Source: Lewinella sp050633125
GTDB lineage: Bacteria > Bacteroidota > Bacteroidia > Chitinophagales > Saprospiraceae
NCBI RefSeq assembly: GCF_050633125.1
Contig: NZ_JBOEFX010000025.1
Span: 83,441-147,440 of the forward strand
Direction of reading: 5' to 3'
DNA: 64,000 nucleotides
Part shown: in pieces, positions 8,496 through 18,215 of the stretch
How the letters are laid out: each line of letters opens with the position of its first letter
Numbering within the stretch: position 1 is the first letter of the stretch
Position numbers and translations under genes: made by a program
The notes under the pieces: generated by a model
Told to the model about the DNA's origin: nothing
The model's input: the letters and a program-made list of their open reading frames with translations, nothing else
The model's database searches: none

Positions 8496-10637
8496 CTAAT
8501 GCCCATGATGCTCATGGCTGCCCCCAGTACGTACGAGGTCAATCTTGGCTTGCGTTACCGCCTTTACCTCCGGGTTGCCTTCCTCTATTTGATAGATGGT
8601 ATTGGTGGAGATGGTGCCATAATCGGCATAGCCAGACTTGCCATCGGGCCAGTCGATGCTGAGGGAGATGTTGCTCACATTGGCACCCAGCCCGATCTCT
8701 GCTTGTAGGCTGTTGGCCCCGAAGCTACCACCTGAATTGACGGTGTGATAGATGTCTTTAGTACTGCCATTGCTATAGCTGGCCATGATTTTTATCCGTG
8801 CTCCGATGGCCGACCGGTTGGAGGTAGTACCCTTCAGGCGCAGCGTAACCCAGCCATTGTCATTGCCGGGGTTCTCAAAGAAGGCATTCTGGAAAAAATC
8901 GCCGGAAACGGAGCCTCCCATGACGGCGTAAACATCCTGGTCACCATCGTTATCAACATCGGCAAAGCTGATGCCGTGCCCTTTTTGGATATGGCCAAAG
9001 CCACCGTCGTAGGTTACGTCCACGAACTGTTGGCCACCCTGGTTTTTGAACATCCTGTTGGGTACAATAGCCCTGAAGTCAGGTGCACCACTGCCCAGGT
9101 AGAAATCGAGGAAGCCATCATTGTCCAGGTCACCAAAATTGCAACCCATTGCAGGGAGTACATGGTTGAGGCCTACGGCCTGGCTGACGTTAGTGAAGGT
9201 GCCATCACCGTTGTTTTTATACAAGCAGGAGGGAGCTGACCTGACGGGCAAGTTGAGGTAATCAGCGGCTACTTCGATGGTTTGCTGCTTGAGGAGAAAC
9301 TGATCGAAACTGGTCACAAATATATCTTCAAATCCATCATTGTTGTAGTCAAAAAACCAGGTTGGAAAACTACTGTGTGGCTCTTCTATGCCAGCGGTTT
9401 GACTGACGTTGCGGAAAGCGATATCACCATTAGGCGCTAGGCCAGTGTGAAGGAAGAGCTTGTTAGCGCCATTCAGATCCGAGAAATAGAGATCGGGCCA
9501 ACCATCATTGTTTATATCCCCTACGGTGATGCCTTTGAAAAAGCCAAGAAGGTTGAGTCCTATTTTTGGGGCAACATCGGTAAAGGTTCCATCCTTTTGG
9601 TTGATATACACCTGGCAGGGGTGAGGTTCGGCAGCAGAGCTTGTTTCATAAGTGACGACCAAATCCAACCAACCATCGGCATTTAAGTCGGTCCAGGATN
9701 NGGCCTGCTCTGTAGACATCTGCCGCGATGGTTACGTCTGAAAAAGTACCGTCGCCATTATTTCTGATCAATGAATTGGGCAATTGTCCGAGTGTTTTGC
9801 TAACATACCACGGGCTGCGTAAGATGTAAAAGTCCAGCAACCCATCGTTGTTATAGTCAGCTTGTATCAGGTTCAAACCACCGGTTATGCCGCCTAATCC
9901 TGAGGCTTGGGTTTGATCGGTGAAGGTACCGTCACCGTTATTGACGAAATATTGGAGGGTACCTTCTATATCCCAAGAGGATGCCAGTATATCTAAATTG
10001 CCGTCGCCATTCAGGTCGTCGAGGACAATACCACCAGCCAGGTCATTGACATCGACCCCAGGTGCATTGATGTGTTCTCAAAAGTAGGGATGATGTTTTT
10101 TGACGCAAAAAGCTTGGGGTCAATTAACCATTGCTTAGGCACTTCTTGTGGAAATTTACCTAAGGTCATGTAGGCCAAGTTAAGTAACCAACGAGAACGC
10201 AGATCATCAGGAAATACGCGGAGAATGTTTTCGTAAATAGTGATGGCCTTGGCCGAACCGGTGGTGTTGGTGTGAATACCATCACCGGCAATGGGGAATA
10301 TGCAAGACTGGCCGGTATGATTTTCGATGCAGTTGCGTTGCTCTCCCAGCCGCAGGTAACACAAGGCGAGTGCCTCGTGTAGCCCTTTATTCTGAACAGC
10401 AATTGTTTTGTTGACTGGGTAGCGCTCCAGCAGGTCTTCAAAAACGTTGATGGCATCTTGCGAACGGCCAGCTTCCAAAAGGGTTTCTCCGTAGGCAATG
10501 TAAGCTGGGACGGTGAGCTGCTCCTGCTGTTGCATCGCTAATACCTGAGGTTCAATAACAGTGAGCTTCCTTTGGGGTTCGTAAATGTGCCCGGAAAAAT
10601 CGACCTGGGCTATGATTTTTTTAATGCTATCCTGCAT
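8496..10637 (-). CDS. FG-GAP/ASPIC (CRTAC1-like) protein, frame broken twice
   Basis: Three reverse-strand frames join into one protein of about 710 residues. Residues 1-190 are TPR-like helices ('AINVFEDLLERYP', 'AITIYENILRVFP'). FG-GAP/VCBS repeats follow ('DLNGDGNLDI', 'DYNNDGLLDF', 'DINNDGWPDLYF', 'DLDNDGFLDFYLG', 'DVDNDGDQDV'), each with a calcium-loop Asp pattern. An ASPIC/UnbV domain ends the protein ('GARIKI', 'LSIDWPDG'), with a His-rich tail. Near 10070 one base is missing relative to the frame that continues as 'APGVDVNDLAGG'. At 9700-9701 an NN gap joins two other frames. Both may be assembly faults rather than decay. The N terminus is doubtful: the frame before ATG 10637 is open for 13 codons and reads like protein, and no signal peptide was found. 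Confidence 0.75.
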
Positions 10638-10890
10638 TTGGCGAGCACCGGTAGAAGGATCATTGTTCGTAACCGACTTAATTTGGTGATAAAACTACTG
10701 CAATCTTGGTAAAGGGGAAGTTGAGTTGCCTCCGTATAAATCACTGTATTTGTAAGTATGGTGTCTTTTTTCAGAATAAAAAAATGAATACTTCAAAATA
10801 TACCGTTAATATTTCGTTGCTTTACGGGAGATATGGAGAGGGTAACCTCTGGCTGTCGCGTTATTAACTTAGTGTCTAGATCAATATTAG

Positions 10891-11823
10891 ATGAGCAATG
10901 CAATATTAATTACTGGATCTAATGGCCAGTTAGGGACTGTTTTAAGAACATCTCTACAGCAAAAATATGGGAAGGACAAGGTAATTGCCTCTGATTTAAG
11001 GCCATCACCTAACTATGACGGAATTTTTGAAACACTTGATGCCACCAACGAAGAAGATCTTGCAACGATCATAAAAAAATACGGGATAAAAGAAATTTAT
11101 CACCTGGCTGCTATTTTGTCTGCCAACGGAGAGAAAAATCCTCTTGCGAGTTGGAATGTGAATATGATGGCCTTTCTGAATGTTTTAGAAGCATCGCGGC
11201 TTAATGGCGTAGAAAAAATATTTTACCCAAGTTCGATTGCTGTTTTTGGAGAAAGTGCCGCTTTAGAAAATACACCTAACGATACCTTTTTAGATCCGTT
11301 GACGGCCTATGGTATTAGTAAGTCTGCCGGAGAAATGTGGGCAAACTATTATTTTCATAAGTACGATTTGGACGTAAGGTCATTAAGGTATCCAGGAGTA
11401 ATTGGTTATCAGTCTATTCCTGGTGGAGGAACCACTGATTATGCGGTAGAAATTTATCATAGCGCAGTAAAAGAAGAGGCATTTAACTGTTTTCTTAAAG
11501 AAGACGAGACCTTGCCTATGATCTTCATGGAGGATGCTATTCGCGCAACGATAGAGTTGATGGAGGCACCAAGGGAAAAGATAAAGATCAGAACTTCTTA
11601 TAATTTAGCAGGTGCGAGTTTTTCTCCGAAAGAAGTGGCTGCCTCTATAAAAGAAATCTATCCAAGGTTTGAAATCATTTATGCCCCTGACCATCGGCAG
11701 GAGATTGCAGCCAAGTGGCCCAATAGCATAGACGATTCTGCTGCACGCAACGACTGGGGCTGGCAAGCCGAATACGATTTGAAAAAAATGACGGCAACGA
11801 TGATAGAGAAGCTTCGCCGCTAA
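10891..11823 (+). CDS. tdh: L-threonine 3-dehydrogenase, SDR type
   Basis: A 310-residue extended short-chain dehydrogenase that oxidises L-threonine to 2-amino-3-ketobutyrate with NAD+. The nucleotide-binding motif GSNGQLG is at residues 9-15, the catalytic YGISK is at about 142-146, and the family signature 'PGGGTTDYAVEIYH' is at about 175-190. Length matches the SDR-type threonine dehydrogenases, which are distinct from the zinc MDR type of E. coli. The next gene, kbl, starts 27 bases after the stop and supplies the following enzyme, so the pair converts threonine to glycine and acetyl-CoA. The start is the ATG at 10891. Confidence 0.93.
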   Translation: MSNAILITGSNGQLGTVLRTSLQQKYGKDKVIASDLRPSPNYDGIFETLDATNEEDLATIIKKYGIKEIYHLAAILSANGEKNPLASWNVNMMAFLNVLEASRLNGVEKIFYPSSIAVFGESAALENTPNDTFLDPLTAYGISKSAGEMWANYYFHKYDLDVRSLRYPGVIGYQSIPGGGTTDYAVEIYHSAVKEEAFNCFLKEDETLPMIFMEDAIRATIELMEAPREKIKIRTSYNLAGASFSPKEVAASIKEIYPRFEIIYAPDHRQEIAAKWPNSIDDSAARNDWGWQAEYDLKKMTATMIEKLRR

Positions 11824-11850
11824 ATTTATCTTTGTAAAAAAACAATAAGC

Positions 11851-13035
11851 ATGTATAATATCAAGGAAGCGTTACAGCAGGAGCTGGATGCGATGAAAGA
11901 AAGTGGTGTCTACAAGTCTGAGCGAGTAATTACTAGCCCTCAGGGGGCGGAAATCAGCACAGTAGCAGTGGACAGTGTGCTCAATTTTTGTGCAAACAAT
12001 TACCTGGGACTTTCTTCTCACCCTGAACTCCTCAAAGCAGCTAAAGAAACCATTGATACCCATGGTTTCGGACTATCATCCGTGCGGTTTATCTGTGGAA
12101 CACAAGATATTCACAAAGAGCTGGAAGAGAAGACTGCTGCATTTTTAGGCATGGAGGATTGTATTCTTTATGCAGCCGCTTTTGATGCCAATGGTGGTTT
12201 GTTTGAACCCCTTTTAGGAGCAGAAGATGCCATTATTTCGGATGCGTTGAACCATGCTTCGATCATAGATGGCGTCCGTTTGTGTAAAGCAAAACGCTTT
12301 CGCTACGATCATAATGATATGGCTTCCCTGGAAGAACAGCTCAAGTCAGCGGCTGATTGTCGCCGGGTACTGATTGTTACAGATGGCTCTTTTTCTATGG
12401 ATGGTACCATCGCGCAGTTGGATAAAATATGTGCTCTTGCCGAAAAATACGGCGCCCTGGTAATGGTAGACGAATGTCACTCCACGGGCTTCATTGGTAA
12501 AACAGGAAGGGGGACACACGAATACTGCAATGTAATGGGAAAGGTGGATATTATCACCGGGACTTATGGTAAAGCACTGGGGGGCGCCTCTGGTGGTTTT
12601 ACGGCTGCCCGTAAGGAAATTGTAGATATACTTAGACAGCGTTCTCGACCTTATTTATTCTCAAATACGCTGGCGCCAAGTATTGTAGGAGCATCGATCA
12701 AGGCTTTGGATATGCTGAGTTCTACCACTGCATTGAGGGATAAGTTGGAAGAAAATACCAAGTATTTCAGGGCAGAAATGACGGCTGCTGGCTTTGATAT
12801 TGTTCCAGGAGATCACCCTATTGTTCCTGTGATGTTGTATGAGGCTCCATTGGCGCAGACTTATGCCAACAGGCTACTGGAAGAGGGTATTTATGTGATT
12901 GGGTTTTTCTATCCGGTTGTTCCTAAGGGCAAGGCGAGAATCCGTGTACAGATGTCTGCTGGGCACGAAAGAGCCCATTTGGATAAAGCAATCCAAGCCT
13001 TTGTGAAAGTAGGGAAGGAGTTGGGCGTTATTTAA
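11851..13035 (+). CDS. kbl: Glycine C-acetyltransferase (2-amino-3-ketobutyrate CoA ligase)
   Basis: A 394-residue PLP enzyme of the alpha-oxoamine synthase group. It cleaves 2-amino-3-ketobutyrate with CoA to glycine and acetyl-CoA. Visible features are 'CANNYLGLSSHPEL' (about 47-60), 'DECHSTGFIGKTGRGT' (about 208-223) and the PLP-lysine motif 'TYGKALGGASGG' (lysine at about 243), with a C-terminal 'KGKARIRVQMSAGH'. Length is that of the family (about 395-400). It follows tdh at 27 bases and is almost certainly cotranscribed. Confidence 0.95.
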   Translation: MYNIKEALQQELDAMKESGVYKSERVITSPQGAEISTVAVDSVLNFCANNYLGLSSHPELLKAAKETIDTHGFGLSSVRFICGTQDIHKELEEKTAAFLGMEDCILYAAAFDANGGLFEPLLGAEDAIISDALNHASIIDGVRLCKAKRFRYDHNDMASLEEQLKSAADCRRVLIVTDGSFSMDGTIAQLDKICALAEKYGALVMVDECHSTGFIGKTGRGTHEYCNVMGKVDIITGTYGKALGGASGGFTAARKEIVDILRQRSRPYLFSNTLAPSIVGASIKALDMLSSTTALRDKLEENTKYFRAEMTAAGFDIVPGDHPIVPVMLYEAPLAQTYANRLLEEGIYVIGFFYPVVPKGKARIRVQMSAGHERAHLDKAIQAFVKVGKELGVI

Positions 13036-13506
13036 GAAAAGGTACAGGGTACGAGGTACTTGGTATTAGGATTTTTGATAGCGCCAAGGCGCATTGTTCT
13101 CCTCCTGCTATCCCGATCATGAAGTAAAGACATTTCGTGGTCGGGATGGTTCCCAAACCAGCGTACTGTTGGGACATATTTATGTGTTTTGATATCGGTA
13201 GAGGTCATTTATAGATAGAACCATGTTGATTGGAATTGGAACGACCTCGGATGAGGTTGAACACTAATACCTATTGGATGACTGGATAGAAAGAATCAAA
13301 ATGGAGGCCGATACTTCCTTATGTGCGACCTCTGCCGAGGTCGGTTTGTCGCTTGTTTATTCGTTGCTACCAATGTTCCACCCCTCCGAGGTGTGTTTTC
13401 TTGATTTTGCTCTTAGGACTAAAGGGTTAACAGACATATAACAGTTTTGCTAGGGAATTAACCTGCGCACCCCGCACATATCCGCACCCTTTCGCACTCC
13501 GCACTA
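13036..13506. repeat. Noncoding region with REP-like GACCTC hairpins
   Basis: A GTACNNGGTA word run lies at 13041-13070. A hairpin with arms ATCCCGATCATGA and its G:U-tolerant complement lies at about 13109-13148. ACCTCGGATGAGGTTGAACA (13244-13263) recurs in inverted form around 13369-13394 as TGTTCCACCCCTCCGAGGT. A perfect GACCTC/GAGGTC hairpin (13327-13342) lies between. The set resembles a REP-type inverted pair. No gene was seen. Confidence 0.6.
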
Positions 13507-14031
13507 CTAATCCCCGAAAACCTCCTTCAATAATCGTTCTAAATACCGCTGATCCGTCTCGTCAAAAGACGCTTCCAAGGTGCTGTCCACATCAAAAACG
13601 GCGATAAGCTCCCCTTGAGGATCAAAGACTGGTACGACAATCTCTGAGCGTGAATTAGGATCGCAGGCAATGTGTTCACTGCCTTGGGCGAGGGCATGCG
13701 TATCGGGAATGAGCTGTGTTTCCTTTGTCTGGGCAGCTTTGCCGCAAACACCCCGCCCAAAGGCGATGTGTAAACAACCGAGCGTACCCTGATAGGGCCC
13801 CACAGAAAGTCGTTCTGGGCCGCTAACTACATAAAATCCTACCCAATAAAAATAGGGCAGATAAGTCTTTAGCAAGCAGTTGATCGTCACCATTTTAAGG
13901 GTGCGATCTTCTTCTCCGGTGAGGTTCGCAGTAATGGCCGCGAGGGCCTCTTCGTATGCCGTTACTTTTTCCGTTGCCGAAAGATTCACTGATGGCTTAA
14001 TGAAGTAAGGCATTTCTGCACTAGCTGACAT
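13507..14031 (-). CDS. GAF protein, free methionine-(R)-sulfoxide reductase-like
   Basis: A 174-residue single GAF-domain protein. Three cysteines sit where the fRMsr family has its active-site and resolving residues: LGCLHI, GVCGKA and HIACDP. The signature 'NSRSEIVVPVFDPQGELIAVFDVDS' surrounds them, and 'YWVGFY' and 'LSVGPYQG' precede. The family reduces free methionine-R-sulfoxide with thioredoxin. The frame stays open to 14175, but that part runs into the inverted repeat at 14126-14182. The ATG at 14029-14031 gives a family-like N terminus and is preferred. It lies downstream of lpdA on the same strand. Confidence 0.8.
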   Translation of the reverse strand: MSASAEMPYFIKPSVNLSATEKVTAYEEALAAITANLTGEEDRTLKMVTINCLLKTYLPYFYWVGFYVVSGPERLSVGPYQGTLGCLHIAFGRGVCGKAAQTKETQLIPDTHALAQGSEHIACDPNSRSEIVVPVFDPQGELIAVFDVDSTLEASFDETDQRYLERLLKEVFGD

Positions 14032-14125
14032 GAGGGTGTTTTTGTACTGTTTCTTAGTGTAGAGGGGAGGTAGATATACTTTATTAGCGTCTAATCCAAG
14101 TACTTTGTATAAAGTACCTAATACT

Positions 14126-14182
14126 ATGAGGTTTGCCTTTGTGGAGTTTGAATAAACATGCTCATCTAAAGGCAAACCTCAT
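14126..14182 (-). terminator. 15-bp perfect hairpin after lpdA
   Basis: Arms 14126-14140 and 14168-14182 (ATGAGGTTTGCCTTT and its exact complement) enclose a 27-base loop, beginning 6 bases past the lpdA stop. There is no T-run, so it is either a factor-assisted terminator or a 3'-end stabilising stem. Confidence 0.6.
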
Positions 14183-14188
14183 GTATGC

Positions 14189-15592
14189 TTAAATATGCAA
14201 GGCCCGATCTGCCGTAGCAGCCAGTGCAGCTTCTTTGAAAGCTTCTGTATACGTCGGGTGGGCATGGCTCATCCGAGAAGCATCTTCTGCTGACGCGCGG
14301 AACTCCATTAAAGCCACTGCTTCTGCAATCATATCGGCGGTTCGTGGGCCTACCATGTGTACGCCCAGGATTTCGTCGGTCTCTTGGTGAGCGAGTACTT
14401 TTACCATTCCTTCAGTGTCCATACTGGCACGGGCACGACCCAATGCTTTGAACGGGAACTTACCTGCTTTAAACGGGATACCTGCTTCTTTGAGCTCGTC
14501 TTCCGTTTTGCCTACAGCAGCTACCTCTGGCCAGGTGTAAACGACGCCAGGAATAAGGTTGTAGTCGATGTGTGGCTTCTGGCCAACGATGGTTTCTGCG
14601 ACAAAGGTGCCTTCTTCTTCGGCTTTGTGGGCCAGCATCGCTCCTTTGATTACATCACCGATAGCATAGATGCCAGGTACCGCAGTTTCCAGATGGGCGT
14701 TTACTTCTACACGACCACGATCATCGGTGGCAATGCCAACATTTTCCAAACCAAGTTTATCGGTATAAGCTCTACGGCCAATAGCCACTAGGCAATAATC
14801 CGCCTTGATTTCAAAGGTTTCTTCGCTGTCGCGTTTCTGAACGTTAACGGTAACGCTACGGCTGGTAGCTTTAACTTCAGTAACAGCGTGCTTGAGGTGG
14901 AATTTTAATCCGGTTTTCTTGAGAGACCGCATCAATTCTTTGCTACAGTCTTTGTCCATGGTAGCGATAATACGGTCGGCGTATTCAACCACCTCTACTT
15001 CTGTACCCAGGCGGGCGAAGACGGAACCTAATTCTAAACCGATTACGCCACCACCAATGACAACCATACGCTTAGGGATTTTGTCAATGTTAAGCGCTTC
15101 GGTAGAGGTGATGACCCGCTTCTTATCGTAATTAAAGGCTGCGGGAACAATCGGCTTCGATCCGGTGGCGATGATCGTTTTATCGGTAGAAATTTCTTCC
15201 GTGGTGCCATCGTCTTTGGTAACGATGATGGTATTCTTATCCTTGAACGATCCGTGGCCGTGGTGAACGTCGATCTTATTTTTCTTCATCAGAAATGCGA
15301 TCCCGTTGCAGGTCTGCTCAACGACTTCATCCTTGCGCTTGATCATTTGGGGCATATCTACCTTCAGGTCCTTTAGCTGAATACCATGCGCTGTAAACTT
15401 TTCAGCGGCATTGTGGTAGTGCTCGGACGAATCGAGTAGTGCTTTGGATGGAATACAGCCTACATTGAGGCAGGTACCTCCCAGGGTAGCGTAACGTTCG
15501 ATAATGGCTGTCTTAAGCCCCAGTTGTGATGCTCTAATGGCCGCAACATACCCGCCAGGGCCGGAACCGATTATCGTAAGATCATATTTCAT
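14189..15592 (-). CDS. lpdA: Dihydrolipoyl dehydrogenase (E3)
   Basis: A 467-residue flavoprotein disulfide reductase that reoxidises dihydrolipoamide of the 2-oxoacid dehydrogenase and glycine-cleavage complexes with NAD+. It has the FAD motif 'GSGPGGYVAAIRA' (about 9-21), the redox pair 'GGTCLNVGCIPSK' (about 38-50), the NAD motif 'GGGVIGLELGSVF' (about 181-193), the second FAD motif 'GIYAIGDV' and the C-terminal catalytic 'HAHPTYTE'. Length is standard. It starts 2 bases after the ricT stop, so the two are probably translationally coupled. Neither E1 nor E2 genes are nearby. Confidence 0.97.
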   Translation of the reverse strand: MKYDLTIIGSGPGGYVAAIRASQLGLKTAIIERYATLGGTCLNVGCIPSKALLDSSEHYHNAAEKFTAHGIQLKDLKVDMPQMIKRKDEVVEQTCNGIAFLMKKNKIDVHHGHGSFKDKNTIIVTKDDGTTEEISTDKTIIATGSKPIVPAAFNYDKKRVITSTEALNIDKIPKRMVVIGGGVIGLELGSVFARLGTEVEVVEYADRIIATMDKDCSKELMRSLKKTGLKFHLKHAVTEVKATSRSVTVNVQKRDSEETFEIKADYCLVAIGRRAYTDKLGLENVGIATDDRGRVEVNAHLETAVPGIYAIGDVIKGAMLAHKAEEEGTFVAETIVGQKPHIDYNLIPGVVYTWPEVAAVGKTEDELKEAGIPFKAGKFPFKALGRARASMDTEGMVKVLAHQETDEILGVHMVGPRTADMIAEAVALMEFRASAEDASRMSHAHPTYTEAFKEAALAATADRALHI

Positions 15593-15594
15593 AC

Positions 15595-16992
15595 TTAATT
15601 GTCTTTGGTGGGGTTATTTCCTTGTTGGTTATTGTTATTTCTGTTGTCAGGTTTGCGGTTTTTACTTCGGCGACGATTATTTCGTCTCCGTTTTTGGTTA
15701 GGCTGGTCACCTGATTTTTCTTCGCCTTTAACTTGTGGCTTTTCCTTTTTAGGACCTTCCTCTTTTTTCTTAGGGCGGTCTCTGCGAGGTCTTTCGTCAG
15801 GTTTTTTCTTAGGATCTTCTCTGCGAGATCTATCGTCGGGTTTATTACTCCTGTTAGAAGGCTTACGGCGCTTGTTACGCGATTTTTTCTTTCGCTGTTC
15901 AGGAGGAAGTTCAATGAAGCCGGTTACATCTTCGTAGTCTGGTTCCTGATCTTCTTCGTCAATAGCGGCCATTGCCAAAAGTCCGAGATCGATAGGTTTT
16001 TCACCTTTTTTATTCAATGCTTGTATTTCTGCGACCTGCTCGATTTTCAGGGCGTACAGTTTGCCTCGGTTACGGCCTTCGGTGTAGGCGTAGAACATCA
16101 ACTGCTTGAAAATATCGGTTTTCACCAGTACGGCTGCACCCGATTCAGTTTGCAGCTTATCTGCTTTTTTGGGAAACGCTTGAACGGCCTCCATATAAGT
16201 GTCTAGCTCGTAATTCAAGCAACACTTTAGTCGACCACATTGGCCTGAAAGTTTGGCCTGATTGATAGCCAGATTTTGGTAGCGTGCCGCCGCTGTAGAT
16301 ACTGATTTGAAATCGGTCAACCAGGTTGAGCAACACAATTCACGGCCACAAGACCCTAAGCCACCGATACGCGCGGATTCCTGACGGGCACCAATTTGGC
16401 GCATCTCAATCTTGACCCTAAACTCGCGGGCAAAATGCCGAATCAGTTCGCGGAAATCTACGCGCCCGTTGGCGGTGTAGAAAAAGGTGGCTTTGCGTTT
16501 GTCACCCTGAAATTCAACGTCACCGATCTTCATGTCAAGGCCTAGCGAACGCGAAATAGCCCGGGCTTGGATCAGGGATGGCTTTTCTTGTCGCCGAGCT
16601 TCTTCCAAGCGTTCCAGGTCTCTTTCGTTGGCTTGGCGGATAACAGCGGGAATCACACTGTCTTCTTTGATTTTCTTTTTCTTCATCTGCAAGCGAACAA
16701 GCTCTCCAGAGAGGCTTATGCGCCCGATATCATAGCCGTTTTTGGATTCGACCACCACCATGTCACCTGTATGCAAATGCAGGTGAGGAGGGAGGTGAAA
16801 GAAGCTTTTCCGGGAACCATTTTTGAAGCTCACCTCGACGGTGCCAAACTGGTCAACGTCGGATATGTCCATTTGAGTCAGCCAATCAAAGGTATTCATA
16901 CGGTTACAGCCGCCGGTGTCGCAATTTCCTTTGCTACCACAGCCACTTGGCGTCCCGTTTTCTATACCTACACTACATCCTGTACATCCCAT
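15595..16992 (-). CDS. ricT: PSP1-domain protein, RicT/YaaT-like, with basic tail
   Basis: A 465-residue protein with the PSP1 core at about 45-300. The Cys-rich motifs 'GSCGRELCCSTWL' and 'SGQCGRLKCCLNYE' match those of RicT, which in Bacillus forms an Fe-S complex with RicA and RicF affecting RNA processing. RicA and RicF are not in this window. Two additions stand out. The N terminus holds five Cys in 30 residues (MGCTGCSVG... GCG... NCDTGGC). A C-terminal tail of about 110 residues is almost wholly Lys/Arg/Asp/Asn, suggesting nucleic-acid contact. It lies between holB (65 bases upstream) and lpdA (2 bases downstream). Pairing with holB is common for this family. Confidence 0.85.
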   Translation of the reverse strand: MGCTGCSVGIENGTPSGCGSKGNCDTGGCNRMNTFDWLTQMDISDVDQFGTVEVSFKNGSRKSFFHLPPHLHLHTGDMVVVESKNGYDIGRISLSGELVRLQMKKKKIKEDSVIPAVIRQANERDLERLEEARRQEKPSLIQARAISRSLGLDMKIGDVEFQGDKRKATFFYTANGRVDFRELIRHFAREFRVKIEMRQIGARQESARIGGLGSCGRELCCSTWLTDFKSVSTAAARYQNLAINQAKLSGQCGRLKCCLNYELDTYMEAVQAFPKKADKLQTESGAAVLVKTDIFKQLMFYAYTEGRNRGKLYALKIEQVAEIQALNKKGEKPIDLGLLAMAAIDEEDQEPDYEDVTGFIELPPEQRKKKSRNKRRKPSNRSNKPDDRSRREDPKKKPDERPRRDRPKKKEEGPKKEKPQVKGEEKSGDQPNQKRRRNNRRRSKNRKPDNRNNNNQQGNNPTKDN

Positions 16993-17057
16993 GCTGTTAT
17001 ATATTCTAAGTCGGGTGGTTGTTTTCTAAGAAACAAACCAGCTACATAAGAGTTTCT

Positions 17058-18215
17058 CTAAGCCAGGCCTTTTGCCAGGCGGGCTTTCTGTTGCTCTTGG
17101 TAGGCCGACCAGTGTTTAATAATGTGATTAATCTGGATGCTGGCATCCAGAAACAAAAGCTTTGGGTGCGCATTGCGCTCCACATAAAACATACAATCAT
17201 CCAGTAATTGTATAATGGCTTCCAATTGGGGGAGTTGTATCACTTTGGCCATTCCGATAGCCGTTTGTTTTTCTCGCTCCCGAAGCCGCACGACTTCTTC
17301 GCCTCTGGTCTTCAAAACGAGAAATTCTCGCCAGAAGTGTAAGGCATACTGTAAAAAGTGTTTTTGATTCTCTCGTCCTTGTCCGGCAAAATCGTTGGCC
17401 CATTCGACCATTTCTTTGGGCAGCCCTTTGTAGCAGCGCCGCATCCAGTCTAGAAAACGCACTGCTTGGTCGCTTTCTTCGTGCTGTGCAGCTTTCAGGG
17501 CGTCATTGAAATTACCACTGGCAAGCTGCGCAATGGCCATAGCATCTTCGTTGGGTATTCCTTTCTGTTGGCTTAATGCTGCTGTAATATCTTCGTCGGA
17601 AAGCGGGTTGATTTTTACCAACTGGCAACGCGAAAGGATGGTGTTCAGAATCAACTCCTGATTTTCGGCGACCAGAATGAAGACCGTTTGTTCGGGGGGC
17701 TCTTCGATGATTTTTAGAAGACGGTTACCTTCGTTGCCCAGGTATTCCGGTAACCAGAGAATGACCACTTTACGTGGACTTTCAAAGCTCTTGAGACTAA
17801 GTTTACGAATGATGTTGAGACACTCGTCTTTATTGATGTTACCCTGCTTGTTTTCGGCACCGATATGCTGGAGCCAATCGTTGATTTCCAGATAAGGATT
17901 GGCGAAGAGTGCTTCGCGCCATTGGGGCAGGAAGTGATCGGAGAGGGCTTTGGTACCAATGGTAGGGAAAGAGAAGTGGAGGTCGGGGTGAACGTACTTC
18001 GTGGCTTTTCGGCAGTGGCTACATACGCCACAGGATTCTTCCTGTTCCTCGTTTTTCTCACAGAGCAAATACTGGGCGAGGGCCAGTGCCAGCGGTAAAC
18101 CACCGCTGCCTGTAGCAGCCAATAATAAAAGAGCGTGCGGCATCCTGTCCGAACGGATCATCTGCCGAAAGAGGGACTTCGGCTGTTCTTGCCCGATGAC
18201 GTCATCGAATAGCAT
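17058..18215 (-). CDS. holB: DNA polymerase III subunit delta'
   Basis: A 385-residue clamp-loader AAA+ protein. It opens 'DVIGQEQPKSLFRQMI', followed by a degenerate P-loop 'LLAATGSGGLPLALALA' (residues about 30-46; no GKT, as usual in delta'), the zinc cysteines 'CGVCSHCRKATKYVHPD' (about 60-76) and the sensor segment 'IIEEPPEQTVFIL'. 'SRCQLVKINPL' carries the conserved SRC motif. Delta' is part of the complex that loads the beta clamp. It is first of the leftward run holB-ricT-lpdA. Confidence 0.92.
   Translation of the reverse strand: MLFDDVIGQEQPKSLFRQMIRSDRMPHALLLLAATGSGGLPLALALAQYLLCEKNEEQEESCGVCSHCRKATKYVHPDLHFSFPTIGTKALSDHFLPQWREALFANPYLEINDWLQHIGAENKQGNINKDECLNIIRKLSLKSFESPRKVVILWLPEYLGNEGNRLLKIIEEPPEQTVFILVAENQELILNTILSRCQLVKINPLSDEDITAALSQQKGIPNEDAMAIAQLASGNFNDALKAAQHEESDQAVRFLDWMRRCYKGLPKEMVEWANDFAGQGRENQKHFLQYALHFWREFLVLKTRGEEVVRLREREKQTAIGMAKVIQLPQLEAIIQLLDDCMFYVERNAHPKLLFLDASIQINHIIKHWSAYQEQQKARLAKGLA

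Noticed and set aside
14032..14175. N-terminal extension of the GAF protein to an ATG at 14175
   Set aside because: The extension runs through the 15-bp inverted repeat and a GTACTT word block, and no family member has such an N terminus. The ATG at 14031 was used.
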